A stretch of DNA of 64,000 bases from contig NZ_GL586311.1 of the NCBI RefSeq assembly GCF_000184945.1, positions 1,088,617 through 1,152,616 of the forward strand. Reading direction: 5' to 3'. Below the pieces are notes generated by a model that saw only the letters and a program-made list of their open reading frames with translations, did not search any database and was not told where the DNA came from. Position 1 is the stretch's first letter. Each line of letters opens with the position of its first letter. Origin of the DNA: Segatella buccae ATCC 33574. Lineage in GTDB: Bacteria; Bacteroidota; Bacteroidia; Bacteroidales; Bacteroidaceae. This document shows positions 50,070-58,677 of this stretch, one piece after another. The translations under genes were made by a program, and so were the position numbers.

Positions 50070-50672
50070 GTGGCGTCTATGTGAAGACGGGTGCAAAGAT
50101 ACATATATTTTCTAAATCACACAAGTTTTTAAAGGAAAATCATGCGGTAAAGGACTGATAAAGGGTTGAAGGGGTAATTGAAGAGGCTGAAGGGGTAATT
50201 GAAGAGGCGGTAAAGAGACAGCCGTAGTAGTAATAAGTAAGCGTAATTTTGCCGTTTGACATTCGGCCGGTTGTATTCCCCGTCGCTCACCGGTTTGGGC
50301 CATTCGTTGCTCGCCGTAGCCGACATGAAAGCTGCTTTGGCTTGACCTGTCCTGCCTTTTCAAAGGTTCTGCGGCCGCTTGGAGACTCCTCCGGGCGGCC
50401 GTTTGGGTAGTGTTGAATTGGTGCATGGCCCTTGCACCATCCGTGCAGAGCCCATGCACGAGTGGTGCGAGAGCCATGCGCGGGCCGTGCAGTGGCTTTG
50501 CACCACTCCCCGGACAGCCTGTCGCGAGGCGGGATGTGTTGCAATCGGGAAACGAAACGGCTTTAACATATTTTCTGCTTTTCGTAGGCAAGATTTCGTT
50601 GTTGGTGTATTTAATATGCAAATTGATATAGATTTTCGAGTTAATAAGCATAATTTAAACAATTAAAAGACA
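50070..50672. other. Intergenic region with tandem repeats and GTGCA-rich hairpins
   Basis: A 603-bp gap without a convincing gene. At about 50165-50210 a ~21-bp unit (gaaggggtaattgaagaggc) is repeated in tandem. At 50422-50458 the arms tgcatggcccttgcac and gtgcagagcccatgca form an imperfect hairpin, and at 50460-50508 gagtggtgc and gcaccactc enclose further pairing. The stretch 50580-50660 is AT-rich and probably holds the promoter of the Big_2-like lipoprotein gene. Confidence 0.6.
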
Positions 50673-51239
50673 ATGACAATGGAAACTAAAAATGTTTTTA
50701 AATCAATGGTGTTGGCAGCCTGCTGCCTTGGTTCAGTAGTGTTGGCTTCTTGCAGTAAGGATGACGACAACAATCCCGGACTGCGATTCAGTGCCGCCAA
50801 GGTGGAAGTGGCTCAGGGAGCAACTGCTACCGTCAAGATTACTTCCGGCACACAGCCCTTCACGGCAAAGTCGAGCGACGATAAACTGGCCACCGTCAAG
50901 GTCGATAAAAACATGATGACCGTCACCGGTGTGAAGGCCGGCAAGGGCACCATCATGGTGACCGACAAGAACAAGCAGATGGGGAGCATCCCCTTCACGG
51001 TCGTAGCTCCTTTGTCTTTTGACAAGATGACTGTCACAGTGGGCATCGGCAAAGAGGAGGTGGTGATGGTTAAGTCGGGCACTGCGCCCTACACCGCCAC
51101 GGTGAAAGACAGCAAGATAGCCACTGTCAGTGTGAAAGATGCCAAAGTGACTGTCAAAGGCGTAAAGGCCGGAAGCACCACCGTCACCGTGATCGACAAG
51201 AACAAGACTGCCGGCATCATCACAGTCACAGTGAAATAA
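50673..51239 (+). CDS. Lipoprotein with two Big_2/Ig-like repeats
   Basis: 188 aa (start at 50673; ATG 50679 is equally possible). It has a signal peptide with lipobox LASC (Cys at about residue 26) followed by KDDD, the acidic tail that in Bacteroidetes often means export to the surface. Then come two ~75-residue Ig-like repeats: residues 37-109 (VEVAQGATATVKITSGTQPF, then TVTGVKAGKGTIMVTDKNKQ) and 115-188 (VTVGIGKEEVVMVKSGTAPY, then TVKGVKAGSTTVTVIDKNKT). A structural surface or periplasmic protein; ligand unknown. A terminator follows. Confidence 0.8.
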   Translation: MTMETKNVFKSMVLAACCLGSVVLASCSKDDDNNPGLRFSAAKVEVAQGATATVKITSGTQPFTAKSSDDKLATVKVDKNMMTVTGVKAGKGTIMVTDKNKQMGSIPFTVVAPLSFDKMTVTVGIGKEEVVMVKSGTAPYTATVKDSKIATVSVKDAKVTVKGVKAGSTTVTVIDKNKTAGIITVTVK

Positions 51240-51298
51240 CCCTGAATCCCGGCCCTGTGTAGGGAAGTCCGGGTGCGGATTTCCTGGGCCGCAGGTGT

Positions 51299-51335
51299 GT
51301 CCGGTTTTTCGACCATACGGCCCGAGGAACCGGAC
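51299..51335 (+). terminator. Terminator after the Ig-like lipoprotein gene
   Basis: gtccggtt (51299-51306) and aaccggac (51328-51335) form an 8-bp stem, extended by tcg/cga, followed by ttctcctttt. Confidence 0.6.
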
Positions 51336-51453
51336 TTCTCCTTTTAGGGCATTTTGCGGTTTTTTGGCCTTGGTCCGCATAATAGTCCCATCCGGCAGGC
51401 AAGATTTTGGCAACTGCTGTATTTAATGTATAGAAACTAAAATATCAAAGCGT

Positions 51454-52128
51454 ATGAAACGGGTTAAAATGATTTTCATGGTGATGGCCACGATGCTGGC
51501 CACGATGAGTTTTCAGTCTTGTTTGGACGACGATGACGACAATGCAGTCAACTATCCCAATGCTCTGGTCACACTGAAGACCAATCCCACCGACGGCACA
51601 TTCTTCATGCAGCTGGACGACTCCACGACCATTCTTCCCACCAACATGAAGACCTCTCCCTACGGCAATAAGGAGGTGAGGGCCCTGGCCAATTTCAAGA
51701 TAGGTGAAGGGCAGTCGGGGCATTACTCCAAGAGTGCCTATGTCAACTGGATAGACTCTATCCGGACGAAGGCTATGGCTCCGAATCTTGGCGACAAAAA
51801 CGATGCCACCTACGGCACCGATCCTGTCGAAATTGTGAGAGATTGGACAACGGTCGTGGAAGACGGCTATCTGACGCTGCGCTTCAGAACCTATTTCGGT
51901 GGCATGAGGACGCACATTGTCAATCTGGTCAAAACCGACAAGCCATACGAGGTGAGGCTGTACCACAATGCTGCGGGCGATTTCAAAAACAGAGTGCAGG
52001 ATGGCCTTATCGCTTTCCGCTTGAGTGACTTGCCCGACACGGGAGGCAAGGAGGTCTACCTGACCCTGAAATGGCGGTCTTTCAGCGGAGAGAAGAGTGT
52101 AAAGTTCAAGTATCGCACACGAAAATGA
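51454..52128 (+). CDS. NigD-like lipoprotein
   Basis: 224 aa. Signal peptide with lipobox FQSC (Cys at about residue 23) and the acidic run LDDDDDN. The rest follows the NigD two-domain pattern: an OB-like N-terminal part (YPNALVTLKTNPTDGTFFMQ, then NKEVRALANFKIGEG) and a beta-sandwich (TVVEDGYLTLRFRTYFGGMR, then LYHNAAGDFK). NigD-like proteins occur in Bacteroidales surface and bacteriocin-related loci; the molecular role is unknown. Downstream, 27 bp away, is an ECF sigma gene, but no clear link is visible. Confidence 0.85.
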   Translation: MKRVKMIFMVMATMLATMSFQSCLDDDDDNAVNYPNALVTLKTNPTDGTFFMQLDDSTTILPTNMKTSPYGNKEVRALANFKIGEGQSGHYSKSAYVNWIDSIRTKAMAPNLGDKNDATYGTDPVEIVRDWTTVVEDGYLTLRFRTYFGGMRTHIVNLVKTDKPYEVRLYHNAAGDFKNRVQDGLIAFRLSDLPDTGGKEVYLTLKWRSFSGEKSVKFKYRTRK

Positions 52129-52155
52129 TGCGGTGAATAGCGGGCAGCGGTATAG

Positions 52156-52722
52156 ATGAATTTGTTTGGAGACAACAGAGAGCAACGGTTGATCGGTCTT
52201 TTTGGCAAGGGTGACGCTCGTGCAATGGATGAACTCTACAGCGAATATGCTGATTATCTGGCAGGAGTATGCTCAAGGTATGTCCAGAACAAAGAAGATT
52301 TGCATGATGTCTTGCAGGAGTGTTTCATCAAGATTTTCACGAAGATTGCCACGTTTGAGTATAGAGGCAAAGGTTCGCTGAAAGCGTGGGTGACGAGGGT
52401 CGCCATCAACGAGGCACTCCATTTTCTGAGAGACAATGAGGCCTCAATGTGGGTGGATTGGGAGGTTGAACCGCCCGCTTTGCATGAGGAGGAGCCTGAA
52501 GTGGACAGCTTGTCTGTCTCGCAGATAACAGAGCTGATACTTAGATTGCCATCGGGCTACAGGGCTGTGTTCAATCTGTTTGCGATTGAAGGGAAAAGCC
52601 ATAAGGAGATAGCACAGCTTCTTAATATTAAGGCCGACACCTCGGCATCACAATTTCACAAGGCTAAAAACATGCTTGCCAAAATGATAAAAGAACAACA
52701 AATATGGGAGGAACGGCGATGA
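52156..52722 (+). CDS. ECF-family RNA polymerase sigma factor
   Basis: 188 aa. Region 2 reads LYSEYADYLAGVCSRYVQNK, then EDLHDVLQECFIKIF. Region 4 is LRLPSGYRAVFNLFAIEGKS, then HKEIAQLLNIKADTSASQFH, then KAKNMLAKMI. It directs RNA polymerase to a specific promoter set. Its stop overlaps the next gene's ATG (ATGA), so it is translationally coupled to the membrane-anchored beta-barrel protein, which is the probable regulator. Confidence 0.92.
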   Translation: MNLFGDNREQRLIGLFGKGDARAMDELYSEYADYLAGVCSRYVQNKEDLHDVLQECFIKIFTKIATFEYRGKGSLKAWVTRVAINEALHFLRDNEASMWVDWEVEPPALHEEEPEVDSLSVSQITELILRLPSGYRAVFNLFAIEGKSHKEIAQLLNIKADTSASQFHKAKNMLAKMIKEQQIWEERR

Positions 52723-54020
52723 AAGAACCATGGCTCGACAAGTTGCGCGCCCGGATACTGGATGGGGGCGGAGCAAAGGCGCCGGAAGGCCTTCTTGACG
52801 ATGTGAAGGCGGAGATGAAGCGCCGGGGCATTGCCCCCCTGTCCGCGCAACGGCAAAAGGCAAAGACGATTCCGATGTGGGGCCGGCGGGCCGCATCGGT
52901 GGCTGCCGTTCTGGTCTGTGGAGTGTGCTTGTGGCAGCTGTTGGAGCAACAACAGCCCGACACCCATCAGCTTGCAAGGCAACCGAGTGAAAGTGGTGGG
53001 GCGGAGTCTGCCGGTCATTCCTTTAAGAGTGGGCAGACGGAAGACCACACTTTGCAACTCCCAGTGGTGTCTTCGGGCAGGCTTCTTGCCTCGTTTGTAG
53101 CCCGCAAAGGTGAACCGGAAAGGTCGGAAAAGAGAGTTGCCGTCGCGGGTCCTAATGCTGGTGAGGGAACACAGGTGGCCATCTCTCCGGATGGACGGAC
53201 GGAAACTGAAGGCGGAAAAAGGGGAAATGACAGTGCTACTCCGAAAACCAACAGCGCGACGAAGCCCGGAACGGATACGAGAAAGCCCCGCGAATGGGCG
53301 GAGCCGGAAGAAAATCGGAGAAGATTTGGAGGAGAAACCGGAGGTTCGAGGTTCTGTATCAGCACTGCTTATGGTGGTTCTGTAGGGACTTCCAATGGTG
53401 CCCAAGGCATCTTGTTGGCCTCGGCAGAACCGATAGGCGACTATGACAGAGAGTTTTCTGGGGGCAATACGCGGAAGAATATTACGGGTTCCGACGAGGT
53501 GAGAACTGAGACCAAACATCGTCAGCCGGTCAAGTTTGGAGTATCGGTAAGATACAGCATCGATGGGCGGTGGGGCGTTCAAGCAGGAGTGACTTATAGC
53601 TATCTTTCTTCTAAGTTTTCCTATGTCAAGGAGGCAGAAGCGAGCGTGGCCGAACAGCGGCTGCACTATGTGGGCGTGCCCGTTGCCGTGAGCTACAGTG
53701 TGTTGAAAACCAAAGGGCTTAATCTCTATGCAGTTGCAGGAGGAGAAGTGGAAAAGCTGGTCAAAGGGGAACTTGGCAGAAGTGCAAAAGGCGATAATGA
53801 TGCCGGAGTCTCCACTGGTAGCGTGAAGGAGGGGAGGCCGCAATTTTCTGTCAGGGCGGCTGTCGGAGTGGAATACAGGATAGGTGGAGAGATCGGTGCC
53901 TACGTAGAACCCGGCGTAAGCTACCACTTTAATAACGGGAGCGGTGTGGAGAATATCTATAAGGAACGCCCTGCCAACTTCAGCCTCAACATGGGTTTGC
54001 GGATCCATATCAACCGATAA
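52719..54020 (+). CDS. Anti-sigma-like N-terminus fused to outer-membrane beta-barrel-like domain
   Basis: 433 aa from ATG 52719, whose ATGA overlap with the sigma gene decides the start. Residues ~1-50 are cytoplasmic and basic (KEPWLDKLRARILDGGGAKA), followed by one transmembrane helix (AASVAAVLVCGVCLWQLL). A ~180-residue Ser/Gly/Arg/Glu-rich linker follows. A C-terminal ~160 residues resemble the small outer-membrane beta-barrel family (VKFGVSVRYSIDGRWGVQAG, then LHYVGVPVAVSYSVL, ending FSLNMGLRIHINR). It has no cleavable signal. It may sense cell-envelope state and hold the sigma factor; known anti-sigma domains are not recognisable. Confidence 0.72.
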   Translation: MKEPWLDKLRARILDGGGAKAPEGLLDDVKAEMKRRGIAPLSAQRQKAKTIPMWGRRAASVAAVLVCGVCLWQLLEQQQPDTHQLARQPSESGGAESAGHSFKSGQTEDHTLQLPVVSSGRLLASFVARKGEPERSEKRVAVAGPNAGEGTQVAISPDGRTETEGGKRGNDSATPKTNSATKPGTDTRKPREWAEPEENRRRFGGETGGSRFCISTAYGGSVGTSNGAQGILLASAEPIGDYDREFSGGNTRKNITGSDEVRTETKHRQPVKFGVSVRYSIDGRWGVQAGVTYSYLSSKFSYVKEAEASVAEQRLHYVGVPVAVSYSVLKTKGLNLYAVAGGEVEKLVKGELGRSAKGDNDAGVSTGSVKEGRPQFSVRAAVGVEYRIGGEIGAYVEPGVSYHFNNGSGVENIYKERPANFSLNMGLRIHINR

Positions 54021-54037
54021 AGGTTGGAAAATGAAAA

Positions 54038-54076
54038 CGCCGCCCGGCTTGTCTCAGCGAGACAAGCCGGGCGGCG
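54038..54076. terminator. Strong bidirectional terminator
   Basis: cgccgcccggcttgtctc, agc, gagacaagccgggcggcg: a perfect 18-bp stem with a 3-nt loop between convergent genes. Confidence 0.85.
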
Positions 54077-54097
54077 AAGTGTGATAGGGAGGGTGGT

Positions 54098-55435
54098 TTA
54101 TACGATTGGCAGACTGATGCCGTTGATTTTCTGATAGATGTCAAGCGCGTAGATGTCGGTCATGCCGCTGATGTAGTCGATGACAGCCATAATGCGCGTT
54201 TCCTGTTGGTCTCCGGAAATGTCGTACTGGCTGCTTACGCGCCGTATGAGCTGTTGGCTGTGGAATCGTTCGGGGTTTACGGCAGCTTCGATAAAGACAC
54301 TCATCAGCGTTTCCATGATTTTGTAACCCGACAGTTCGATGTCAAGGACGGGTTTGCTGAGATAAATCTTTTGCCGAGAAATTTCCGCGCAGCGTTTATA
54401 TGCATCAAGCTCCCGTTGGGGCAGATGCTTTATCAGACTCTTCTCGAAGGTGCCGTCGAGGATATCCTGCTCGTGTGCCACGAAAACATCCACGCAGTCA
54501 TGTTCAAGTTTGCCAATGGCACAAGCCCGCATATAGACCACCCGCTCGTTGAGGTCGGTCACATGTTCTTCTTCCATGCGCCGGCATATCTCGTCCTTCT
54601 CCCCGTCGTCGAAAAATCCCAAAAGCAGTTCTTTCGTTTCTTCAAACGACAGGATTTTGAGCTTGTGGGCATCCTCGATGTCCATGATTTCGTAGCAGAT
54701 GTCGTCGGCAGCTTCCACAAGATACACCAGCGGATGGCGGGCATAGCAGAGCGGTTCGCCCTTCCCCGATTTACGGGTGATGCCCAGTTCGTTGGCAATC
54801 TTTTGGTAGCTCTCTGTCTCCGATACGAAGAAGCCGAATTTTCCGTGACTGCCGGCCAGACTGCTGGCGAACGGATATTTCACGATACTGGCCAACATGG
54901 AGTAGGTCATGACGAATCCACCCTCACGACGGCCCTTAAAGCGGTGGGTGAGCAGGCGGAATGCGTTGGCGTTGCCCTCGAAGTGGGTGAGATCATCCCA
55001 GAACTCCGGACTCAGCTGTTGGTGCAGATAGTTGCCCTCGCCCTCGGTGAAGAATGTCTGTATGGCCTTTTCGCCGGAGTGCCCAAATGGTGGATTTCCC
55101 AAGTCGTGGGCCAGACAAGCCGCCGACACGATGGTGCCAATCTCTTCGAAGAGCGTTCCCGTGAGTTCGGGATGGAGTGTCTTGAGTTTTCGGGCCACGT
55201 CGGTACCGAGCGACATGCCCACACTGGCCACCTCCAAGCTATGGGTGAGCCTGTTGTGTACGAAGATGGAGCCCGGGAGCGGGAACACTTGGGTCTTGTT
55301 TTGGAGTCTGCGGAACGGCGCGGAGAAGATGAGACGGTCGTAGTCGCGCTTGAATTCAGAGCGGTCGTCGTGTCTCAACGGGTGGCGGTGCTCCTGTCCG
55401 AGACGCATGTTGGATATCAGTTGTTGCCATTTCAT
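54098..55435 (-). CDS. dgt: Deoxyguanosinetriphosphate triphosphohydrolase (HD family)
   Basis: 445 aa from ATG 55435 (MKWQQLISNMRLGQEHRHPL); upstream codons run into the promoter region. The HD metal site is formed by HSLEVASVGMSLG, AHDLGNPPFGHSGE (HD pair), and a later LVEAADDICYEIMDIEDAHK. RRLQNKTQVFP near the start is the family's N-terminal signature. It cleaves dGTP (and other dNTPs) to deoxynucleoside and triphosphate. It is divergent from dut, another dNTP-pool hydrolase. Confidence 0.94.
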   Translation of the reverse strand: MKWQQLISNMRLGQEHRHPLRHDDRSEFKRDYDRLIFSAPFRRLQNKTQVFPLPGSIFVHNRLTHSLEVASVGMSLGTDVARKLKTLHPELTGTLFEEIGTIVSAACLAHDLGNPPFGHSGEKAIQTFFTEGEGNYLHQQLSPEFWDDLTHFEGNANAFRLLTHRFKGRREGGFVMTYSMLASIVKYPFASSLAGSHGKFGFFVSETESYQKIANELGITRKSGKGEPLCYARHPLVYLVEAADDICYEIMDIEDAHKLKILSFEETKELLLGFFDDGEKDEICRRMEEEHVTDLNERVVYMRACAIGKLEHDCVDVFVAHEQDILDGTFEKSLIKHLPQRELDAYKRCAEISRQKIYLSKPVLDIELSGYKIMETLMSVFIEAAVNPERFHSQQLIRRVSSQYDISGDQQETRIMAVIDYISGMTDIYALDIYQKINGISLPIV

Positions 55436-55549
55436 AGGGCAAAAGTAATTAAAATTGGCTAAAAACAGCCCTTTTTCCAATGAAATATTCACTTATGTGA
55501 TTGGAAATGATTATTTTTGCACATTATTTATAATAGAAAGCCAACTGTC

Positions 55550-55987
55550 ATGATTCAGATAAAGGTAGTCAATAAAGGCCATCATCCCTTGCCTACTTAT
55601 GCCACGGCGCAGAGTGCCGGTATGGATTTGAGGGCCAATCTCTCGGCTCCCGTAACGCTTCGTCCGATGGAGCGGCGGCTCATCCCGACGGGGCTGTACA
55701 TTGCCCTTCCGGCAGGTTATGAGGGCCAAGTGCGTCCGCGCAGCGGCTTGGCCTTGAAGCATGGCGTCACTGTGCTCAACACGCCGGGCACGGTGGATGC
55801 CGACTATCGTGGGGAAGTGATGGTGCTGCTCGTGAATTTCTCCACTGACGAATTTGTGGTTAACGACGGTGAGCGTATTGCCCAAATGGTTATAGCTCGT
55901 CACGAACAGGGTGAACTCATCGCTGTTGATGGACTCGATGAGACCGAGCGCGGAGCCGGAGGCTACGGGCATACGGGCATGAAATGA
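55550..55987 (+). CDS. dut: dUTP diphosphatase
   Basis: 145 aa from ATG 55550 ([20 protein letters not shown]). All five trimeric dUTPase motifs are present: [29 protein letters not shown] (motifs 2 and 3), ERIAQMV and the C-terminal [11 protein letters not shown]. It removes dUTP to prevent uracil incorporation and supplies dUMP. A TATTTTTG -7 box lies at 55512-55519. First gene of a plus-strand run with TPR, DUF4292 and EnvC-like genes. Confidence 0.95.
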   Translation: MIQIKVVNKGHHPLPTYATAQSAGMDLRANLSAPVTLRPMERRLIPTGLYIALPAGYEGQVRPRSGLALKHGVTVLNTPGTVDADYRGEVMVLLVNFSTDEFVVNDGERIAQMVIARHEQGELIAVDGLDETERGAGGYGHTGMK

Positions 55988-55990
55988 AAA

Positions 55991-57790
55991 ATGGGAACAG
56001 AAAGGAAAAACATCGTGTTGAAGATAAAGGTGCAATATATCGTTATCCTGTGCTTGTTAGTGCCGATTTTGACCTTGGCATTGCCTTCTTCGGGGCGGCA
56101 TAAGAGAGGCGTTGTGCCTGTAAAGACAGAGCAAGACAGTTTGTCGGTTGATGCTCGTAGGCGGTTTGACTACTTCTTTTTGGAAGCAGCACGGCAGTTG
56201 AGTGCGGGCCGGCATGACGCTGCCTTCGATCTCTTTCAGCATGCCCGGAACATTGATCCGAAGGCTGCGGAAGTGTATTATTATCTGGCCATGTACTATT
56301 CTTCGATGAAAAACGATTCCACGGCGTTGGCCTATCTGCTCAAGGCCGCCGAGTTGAATCCCGACAACACCGCCTACATGGAGCGTGTGGCACAACACTA
56401 CATTGGGTCCGGCAACTATCCCAAAGCGATAGAGGCCTACGAAAATCTTTATGCCCACAACCACGACAACACAGAAGTCTTGCAGATGCTCAGCCAACTC
56501 TACCAGCAACAGAAGCAGCCTGCGAAGGTGATAGAGACGCTCAACCGCTTGGAAACGGCTCAGGGGGAGAGCGAACAGCTCACGCTGGCCAAGATGCAGG
56601 TGTATGACATGGCAGGCGACAAGAAAGCAGCCTACCGTGCACTCAAGTCGCTTGTGGACAATCATCCGCTCGACTTGAACTATCAGGTGATGCTCGGCAA
56701 CTGGCTCATGCAGAACGAAAGGCAGAAGGAGGCTTATAAATACTTTATGGGAGTGTTGAAGGAAGAACCGGAAAATGCCTACGCCCAGTCGTCACTCTAC
56801 GACTATTACAATGCCATCGGGCAGGAGGGGCTTGCCGACCGGTTGCTCGACCGTATGCTCCTCAATCCCAAGACCGAGATGGCCACTAAGACCACGCTCA
56901 TGCGACAACTCATTCACAAGAACGAGACCTCCGGGGGCGATTCCACCGAGGTGCTGGCCGTGTTCAACCGCGTTTTGGCTTTGCCGCAGTCCAATGCCGA
57001 CATGGCAGAGCTGAAAGCCGCCTACATGTCACTTAAGAAGATGCCCGAGGATTCTGTTATGCAGGCTTTCCGGCATGTGCTTGATATAGCTCCCGACAAT
57101 GCCGGTGCCCGTTTGCAGTTGATACAGGCACTTTGGGCCAAGAAAAACTATGATGGGGTTATCGCGATGTGCCGTCCGGCCCAGCAATACAATCCCGACG
57201 AAATGGCATTCTATTACTTTATGGGCATGGCCTATTACCAGAAAGAGCAGACCGATGCTGCACTTGACGCTTTTCGCAGGGGTGTTTCGCAAATCAAGAG
57301 CAACAGCAATCCGGAGTTTGTGTCTGATTTCTATGCGTTGATGGGCGACATTCTTAATCAAAAGGGACGTACTGAGGAGGCTTTTGCTGCCTACGACAGT
57401 TGCCTCCAGTGGAAGAACGACAACATAGCTTGCCTCAACAACTATGCCTACTATCTGAGTGTGCGCAATCAGGAACTCCCGAAAGCCGAGCAGATGAGCT
57501 ATAAGACTATCAAGGCCGAACCTAAAAATGCGACCTATCTTGACACCTACGCTTGGATTCTCTTCATGGAGGGCCGTTATGAGGAGGCGAAAATCTATAT
57601 CGATCAGGCCTTCCAGAACCTCGACTCCACCGATGTCTCCGATGTCTACTACGAACATGCAGGTGACATCAGTGCCATGCGGGGCGACATGCCTCAAGCA
57701 CTCGAATATTGGGAAAAGGCGTTGAAGGCCGGAAGTAAAAGTGCCGTGCTGCCTAAGAAAATCAAACAAAAGAAATATATCAAAGAATGA
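55991..57790 (+). CDS. Membrane-anchored TPR-repeat protein
   Basis: 599 aa. An uncleaved or signal-like hydrophobic segment (VQYIVILCLLVPILTLALP) near the N-terminus is followed by many tetratricopeptide repeats through the whole length, e.g. AAEVYYYLAMYYSSMKNDST, NPDNTAYMERVAQHYIGSGN, DEMAFYYFMGMAYYQKEQTD and ACLNNYAYYLSVRNQELPKA. It is periplasmic by topology. In Bacteroidetes this gene regularly sits between dut and DUF4292/EnvC genes, suggesting a cell-envelope scaffold role. Starts 3 bp after dut; overlaps the next gene by 4 nt. Confidence 0.85.
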   Translation: MGTERKNIVLKIKVQYIVILCLLVPILTLALPSSGRHKRGVVPVKTEQDSLSVDARRRFDYFFLEAARQLSAGRHDAAFDLFQHARNIDPKAAEVYYYLAMYYSSMKNDSTALAYLLKAAELNPDNTAYMERVAQHYIGSGNYPKAIEAYENLYAHNHDNTEVLQMLSQLYQQQKQPAKVIETLNRLETAQGESEQLTLAKMQVYDMAGDKKAAYRALKSLVDNHPLDLNYQVMLGNWLMQNERQKEAYKYFMGVLKEEPENAYAQSSLYDYYNAIGQEGLADRLLDRMLLNPKTEMATKTTLMRQLIHKNETSGGDSTEVLAVFNRVLALPQSNADMAELKAAYMSLKKMPEDSVMQAFRHVLDIAPDNAGARLQLIQALWAKKNYDGVIAMCRPAQQYNPDEMAFYYFMGMAYYQKEQTDAALDAFRRGVSQIKSNSNPEFVSDFYALMGDILNQKGRTEEAFAAYDSCLQWKNDNIACLNNYAYYLSVRNQELPKAEQMSYKTIKAEPKNATYLDTYAWILFMEGRYEEAKIYIDQAFQNLDSTDVSDVYYEHAGDISAMRGDMPQALEYWEKALKAGSKSAVLPKKIKQKKYIKE

Positions 57791-58677
57791 AAAGAACAAT
57801 CATAAAGACCGTTGCACTCTGTGCGCTGATAGGGCTGGCTTCGTGTGCCGGCAAAAAGGCTGTGGTGAAAGACGGGGGTAACCTGTCCCAATCGTCGGCC
57901 GTGATTTCCCAACAGCCTGTTACCACCGCTTTGTCTTTCGTACAAAAAGTTTCCGACAACCAGATTTATGCCAAGAACATTGTTGGAAGCATGTCGTTCA
58001 GTCTGCAGGCTGGTGACAAGGATGTCACGGTGCCGGGCTCCCTTCACATGCGCAAGGATGAGGTGATTCGCATTCAACTTTTCATCCCTTTACTGGGTAC
58101 GGAGGTGGGACGGCTTGAGTTCACGCCCGACTATGTGCTTGTGGTAGACCGTTTGCACAAGGAATATATCAAGGCCGGCTACTCGGAGGTGGATTTCCTG
58201 CAACAGCAGGGCATCACGTTCTATTCCCTCCAAGCGCTTTTCTGGAACCAGCTGCTGTTGCCGGGTAATCAGAAGGTGGCCGAGTCAGACCTGAAAAAGT
58301 TTGAGGTGGATCTGACTTCCATGGCGCAGACATTGCCCGTGAGCTACCGTAACGGCAAGATGCTTTACAGATGGGAGGCCAACCGTGTGTCCGGTCGGAT
58401 AGAGAAGGCCCATATCACGTATGACAGTTCGCAGTATGGCAGGTCTACGCTTGATTGGGACTATGGCAACTTCAAGAGCGTGGGCGTCAAGATGTTCCCC
58501 GCCTATCAGCAGTTCCGCTTGGCCACCACGGCCACCCGGGAAAACAAACAGGCCACCGTCACCCTCGAAATGGACGAAGTGACGACCGATGCCAATTGGG
58601 AGGCACAGACACAAGTGTCGGCAAAATACAAGAAAGTGGCTCCGAAAGACGTATTGGGTAAATTGATGAAAATGTAA
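57787..58677 (+). CDS. DUF4292 lipoprotein
   Basis: 296 aa. Signal peptide with lipobox LASC (Cys at about residue 20). The body is LolA/LppX-like beta-rich (LHMRKDEVIRIQLFIPLLGT, then RLEFTPDYVLVVDRLHKEYI, then LQALFWNQLLLPG), matching DUF4292. This family resembles lipoprotein-carrier folds and may move lipids or lipoproteins across the periplasm. Coupled to the TPR gene by ATGA and followed immediately by the EnvC-like gene. Confidence 0.85.
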   Translation: MKRTIIKTVALCALIGLASCAGKKAVVKDGGNLSQSSAVISQQPVTTALSFVQKVSDNQIYAKNIVGSMSFSLQAGDKDVTVPGSLHMRKDEVIRIQLFIPLLGTEVGRLEFTPDYVLVVDRLHKEYIKAGYSEVDFLQQQGITFYSLQALFWNQLLLPGNQKVAESDLKKFEVDLTSMAQTLPVSYRNGKMLYRWEANRVSGRIEKAHITYDSSQYGRSTLDWDYGNFKSVGVKMFPAYQQFRLATTATRENKQATVTLEMDEVTTDANWEAQTQVSAKYKKVAPKDVLGKLMKM

